Positions 60,583 to 62,785 of a stretch of 62,785 nt of DNA are shown piece by piece (the first letter of the stretch is position 1; the number at the start of each line of letters is the position of its first letter). The notes beneath the pieces were generated by a model. That model made no database searches. It was not told the DNA's origin and saw only the letters and a list, made by a program, of their open reading frames with translations. The DNA lies in assembly GCA_022825925.1 (NCBI GenBank), contig JAJDVW010000014.1, positions 1 to 62,785 on the forward strand, read 5' to 3'. This DNA comes from Pseudomonadales bacterium (GTDB lineage: Bacteria > Pseudomonadota > Gammaproteobacteria > Pseudomonadales > Azotimanducaceae). The position numbers and the translations under genes were made by a program.

Positions 60583-62785
60583 TTACTGCCGCGCCATGGC
60601 GGCGCGGGCCTCGCGTTCCGCCTCCTCGCGCCGGTCGCGCTGCGTGCGTCGCGCGGCCACCTCGAAGCGGACCTTGCGGATCTTCCCAGGGTAGGCGAAC
60701 GGCGGCCGGCAATCGCGATTGACCGGGGCCATGGCGCGGCCGAAGTCCATGCCCGTGCTCGACAGCATGCCGAGCAGCAGCGGGATCTCGCCCTCCGCCT
60801 GGAGCTCACCGTCGACGCGCAGCCGCACGGCCGCGCGGCGCCCCGCCTGCCGCGCGACCTCGACCGACACCACCCGTTCCCCGGCCGGCAACAGGGACGG
60901 CGCCGCGACGACGGTGTGCTCGTGGAAGCAGTTGTAGTCGAAGTGCACCCGGCCCTCGCGGACGTAGAGCGCGAAGCCGGAGTTGAGCGTGCCGCGGTTG
61001 ACCAGCGCCCCGTCCCCGCCCCTTTCCGCGTCCGAGGCCGGGTGCTCGAGAGTGACCTCGGTGATCCACCCGCGCGCCGCGGAGGGGCACGCGTCCGCCA
61101 CGATGTGGGAGACCGGCGGGTAGTAGACGTAGACGTCCCGCGACGCCGGCAACCCTGGCCGGCGCGCGGCGCGGAACGCCTGGGCGGCGGCCCGGTCGTC
61201 GAGCGGCAGTACCCCGTGCTTCTCGGCCTCCCGCCACCACAGGTCGATCATCTCCTGCAGGCGCGCCGGATGCCGCTCCGCGAGGTCGTTCGTCTCGGAG
61301 AAGTCCTCGTCGAGGTGGTAGAGCTCCCAGCGGTCGTCGTCGAAGGCGGTCCCGCGGTCGTGGTGGGTCACCGCCTTCCACCCGTCGTGCCAGATGCCCC
61401 GGTGTCCGAGCATCTCGAAGTACTGCACGGCACGCGCGGGGTCGGCGTCCGCCGAGGCGAGGCTGCCCGCCAGCGAGGCGCCGTGCAGCGGCATCTGCTC
61501 GACGCCGCGGAACTGCGCGGGCGCTTCGGTCCCGGTGAGCTCGAGGACCGTCGGCATGATGTCGATGGCGTGGCAGAACGGGCGTCGGAAGGAGCCCGTG
61601 TCGCTCAGGCCCTTTGGCCAGTGGACGACCAGCGGGTCGCGGACCCCGCCGGCATGCGTGTTCTGCTTGTACCACTTGAGCGGGGTGTTCCCGACCTGGG
61701 ACCATCCCCACGGGACGTTGGAGTGGCTGTCCGGCCCGCCGATGTCGTCGAGTCGCTTGACAGCCTCTTCGACGTCCTCGGCCATGCCGTTGAACCAGCG
61801 CATCTCGTCGAACACGCCCGTCGGTCCGCCTTCCTGGCTCGCGCCGTTGTCGGACAGGACGATCAGCAGCGTGTCGTCGAGGTGGTCGATCTCGCTGAGA
61901 AAGCCCACGAGGCGCCCGATCTGGGCGTCGGTGTGGTCGAGCTGCGCGGCGAACGCTTCGGTGAGGCGCGCCGCGAACCGTTGCTCGTTGTCGCTCAGTT
62001 CGTTCCAGGGCCGGACGCCTGGATTGAGCGGCGCGAGATCCGTCGACTCCGGGATCACGCCCAGGCGCTTCTGACGCTCGAACCATTCCCGGCGCACGGC
62101 GTCCCACCCGGCATCGAACCGGCCGCGGTACTTGTCGAGGTACTCCCGCGGCGCCTGGTGCGGCGAGTGCGTCGCGCCGAAGGCGAGATAAAGAAAAAAG
62201 GGCCGCTCCGGCACCAGCGACACCTGGTCCCGCAGGAAGCCGATCGAGCGGTCGACGATGTCCTCCGAGACGTGGTAGCCGTCCTCCGGCAGCGCCGGCG
62301 CCTCGACGTGATGGTTGTCGCGCGTGAGCTCCGGGTAGAACTGGTCCGTCTCGCCCTGCATGAATCCGTAGAACCGGTCGAAGCCGCGCTGCAGGGGCCA
62401 GTTGTGGAAGGGACCCGCGGCGGTGCACTCCGACATCGGCGTCAGGTGCCACTTGCCGGCCGCGTAGGTGCCGTAGCCGGCCTCCCGCAGCACGTCGGCC
62501 AGCGTCGCGGCCGTGGCCGGCAGGAACCCGCGCATGTTGGGGAAGCCGGTGTCCATGTTGGAGATGCCCCGCATGCCGACGGCGTGGTGGTTGCGTCCGG
62601 TCATCAGCGACGCCCGGGTGGGGGAACACAACGGGGTCACGTGGAAGTTGGAGTAGCGCAATCCCTCCGACGCCAGCCGGTTGATGTTGGGCGTGTCGAT
62701 CGTGGAGCCGTAGCAGTTCAGGTGCGCGAACCCCATGTCGTCGAAGAGGATGATCAACACGTTCGGCCGCGGGCCGTGCTCATCC
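60583..62785 (-). CDS. Arylsulfatase-type sulfatase, 5' end outside the window
   Basis: The frame is open to the right edge; the first visible residues are DEHGPRPNVLIILFDDMGF, the usual beginning of the mature sulfatase domain, so only a signal peptide or short N-terminus is missing. Active site: LIILFDDMG (calcium Asp pair), CSPTR in PLCSPTRASLMTGR (the Cys becomes formylglycine), GKWHLT (Lys and His), ATHSPHQAP, and VLSDNGASQEGG (Asp-Asn). About 730 residues are visible, longer than a bare sulfatase, with a C-terminal beta domain (ITEVTLEHPAS to PGKIRKVRFEVA). It needs a formylglycine-generating or anSME maturase, not in the window. It leads a run with DUF3604 and the hydrolase, suggesting breakdown of sulfated compounds. 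Confidence 0.93.
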   Translation of the reverse strand, partial: DEHGPRPNVLIILFDDMGFAHLNCYGSTIDTPNINRLASEGLRYSNFHVTPLCSPTRASLMTGRNHHAVGMRGISNMDTGFPNMRGFLPATAATLADVLREAGYGTYAAGKWHLTPMSECTAAGPFHNWPLQRGFDRFYGFMQGETDQFYPELTRDNHHVEAPALPEDGYHVSEDIVDRSIGFLRDQVSLVPERPFFLYLAFGATHSPHQAPREYLDKYRGRFDAGWDAVRREWFERQKRLGVIPESTDLAPLNPGVRPWNELSDNEQRFAARLTEAFAAQLDHTDAQIGRLVGFLSEIDHLDDTLLIVLSDNGASQEGGPTGVFDEMRWFNGMAEDVEEAVKRLDDIGGPDSHSNVPWGWSQVGNTPLKWYKQNTHAGGVRDPLVVHWPKGLSDTGSFRRPFCHAIDIMPTVLELTGTEAPAQFRGVEQMPLHGASLAGSLASADADPARAVQYFEMLGHRGIWHDGWKAVTHHDRGTAFDDDRWELYHLDEDFSETNDLAERHPARLQEMIDLWWREAEKHGVLPLDDRAAAQAFRAARRPGLPASRDVYVYYPPVSHIVADACPSAARGWITEVTLEHPASDAERGGDGALVNRGTLNSGFALYVREGRVHFDYNCFHEHTVVAAPSLLPAGERVVSVEVARQAGRRAAVRLRVDGELQAEGEIPLLLGMLSSTGMDFGRAMAPVNRDCRPPFAYPGKIRKVRFEVAARRTQRDRREEAEREARAAMARQ

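Noticed and set aside
1..62785. tRNA, rRNA, IS transposase, integrase or CRISPR array
   Set aside because: None was recognisable on either strand by eye; short or divergent RNA genes could still be missed.

Overview
This is a GC-rich, gene-dense window of about 63 kb from a Gram-negative bacterium. It carries a TonB-dependent outer-membrane receptor, a TonB-like protein, lipoproteins, Tat-exported and Sec-exported enzymes and ABC exporters. The gene mix (S9 peptidase, GPH-type MFS symporters, phytanoyl-CoA and TauD dioxygenases, aldo/keto reductases, amidohydrolases, a DUF1800/DUF1501 pair, sulfatase plus DUF3604) resembles heterotrophic, uncultured marine or sponge-associated Gammaproteobacteria. 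That placement is inference: no rRNA, tRNA or marker gene is visible.

Layout. 1-3.1 kb: TonB C-terminal domain protein (cut by the window edge) and a ZnuD-like zinc receptor with two His/Asp/Glu-rich loops. 3.3-9.1 kb (minus): a cyclase-family hydrolase, then a probable operon of aldo/keto reductase, TPR protein, beta-helix lipoprotein and di-heme cytochrome; the last two form a known gene pair of unknown function. 9.3-11.6 kb: a lower-GC patch with a deaminase/ATPase fusion, four copies of TGTCGGGA in mirrored pairs, and a 5'-truncated amidohydrolase. 11.7-28.1 kb: mostly plus-strand metabolism, including an NCS2 permease with an RsbW-like tail, an ankyrin protein, an aldo/keto reductase, an amidohydrolase lipoprotein, an LLM oxidoreductase, a STAS protein, a GPH symporter, a PhyH dioxygenase, TesB, DUF1800, DUF1501 and a VOC protein. 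28.1-32.2 kb: a second lower-GC patch with a broken SMP-30/DUF1330 chimera, a PanE-like reductase and an N-acyl-D-amino-acid deacylase.

32.6-38.6 kb: a heterodimeric ABC exporter divergent from an alpha/beta hydrolase that is translationally coupled to a CinA-like/NadD-like fusion. 38.6-40.2 kb: an Rpn-type nuclease, a gene remnant and hairpin-rich non-coding DNA. 40.2-47.3 kb: an Nramp-like transporter with a hydantoinase, an orphan molybdopterin-binding dehydrogenase subunit and a frameshifted GPH symporter. 47.5-50 kb (minus): a tandem GFA protein, a STAS protein, a CmcJ remnant and a TauD dioxygenase. 50.1-53.7 kb: one long two-halved ABC exporter with a frameshift. 54.1-57.3 kb (minus, lower GC): a compact cassette of a small HEPN-like protein (frameshifted), a ParA/MinD-like ATPase with an altered P-loop, and a second P-loop ATPase, all joined by ATGA overlaps. 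This is the best candidate here for an undescribed conflict or defence system. 57.7-62.8 kb (minus): sulfatase (cut by the edge), DUF3604 protein and epoxide-hydrolase-like enzyme.

Two window-wide themes stand out. First, a family of intergenic hairpin repeats often ending in CCTACGG. Second, four frame breaks, three of them small indels at about 46.57, 51.59 and 57.1 kb, which are either real decay or assembly indels. No CRISPR array, IS transposase, tRNA or rRNA was recognised.
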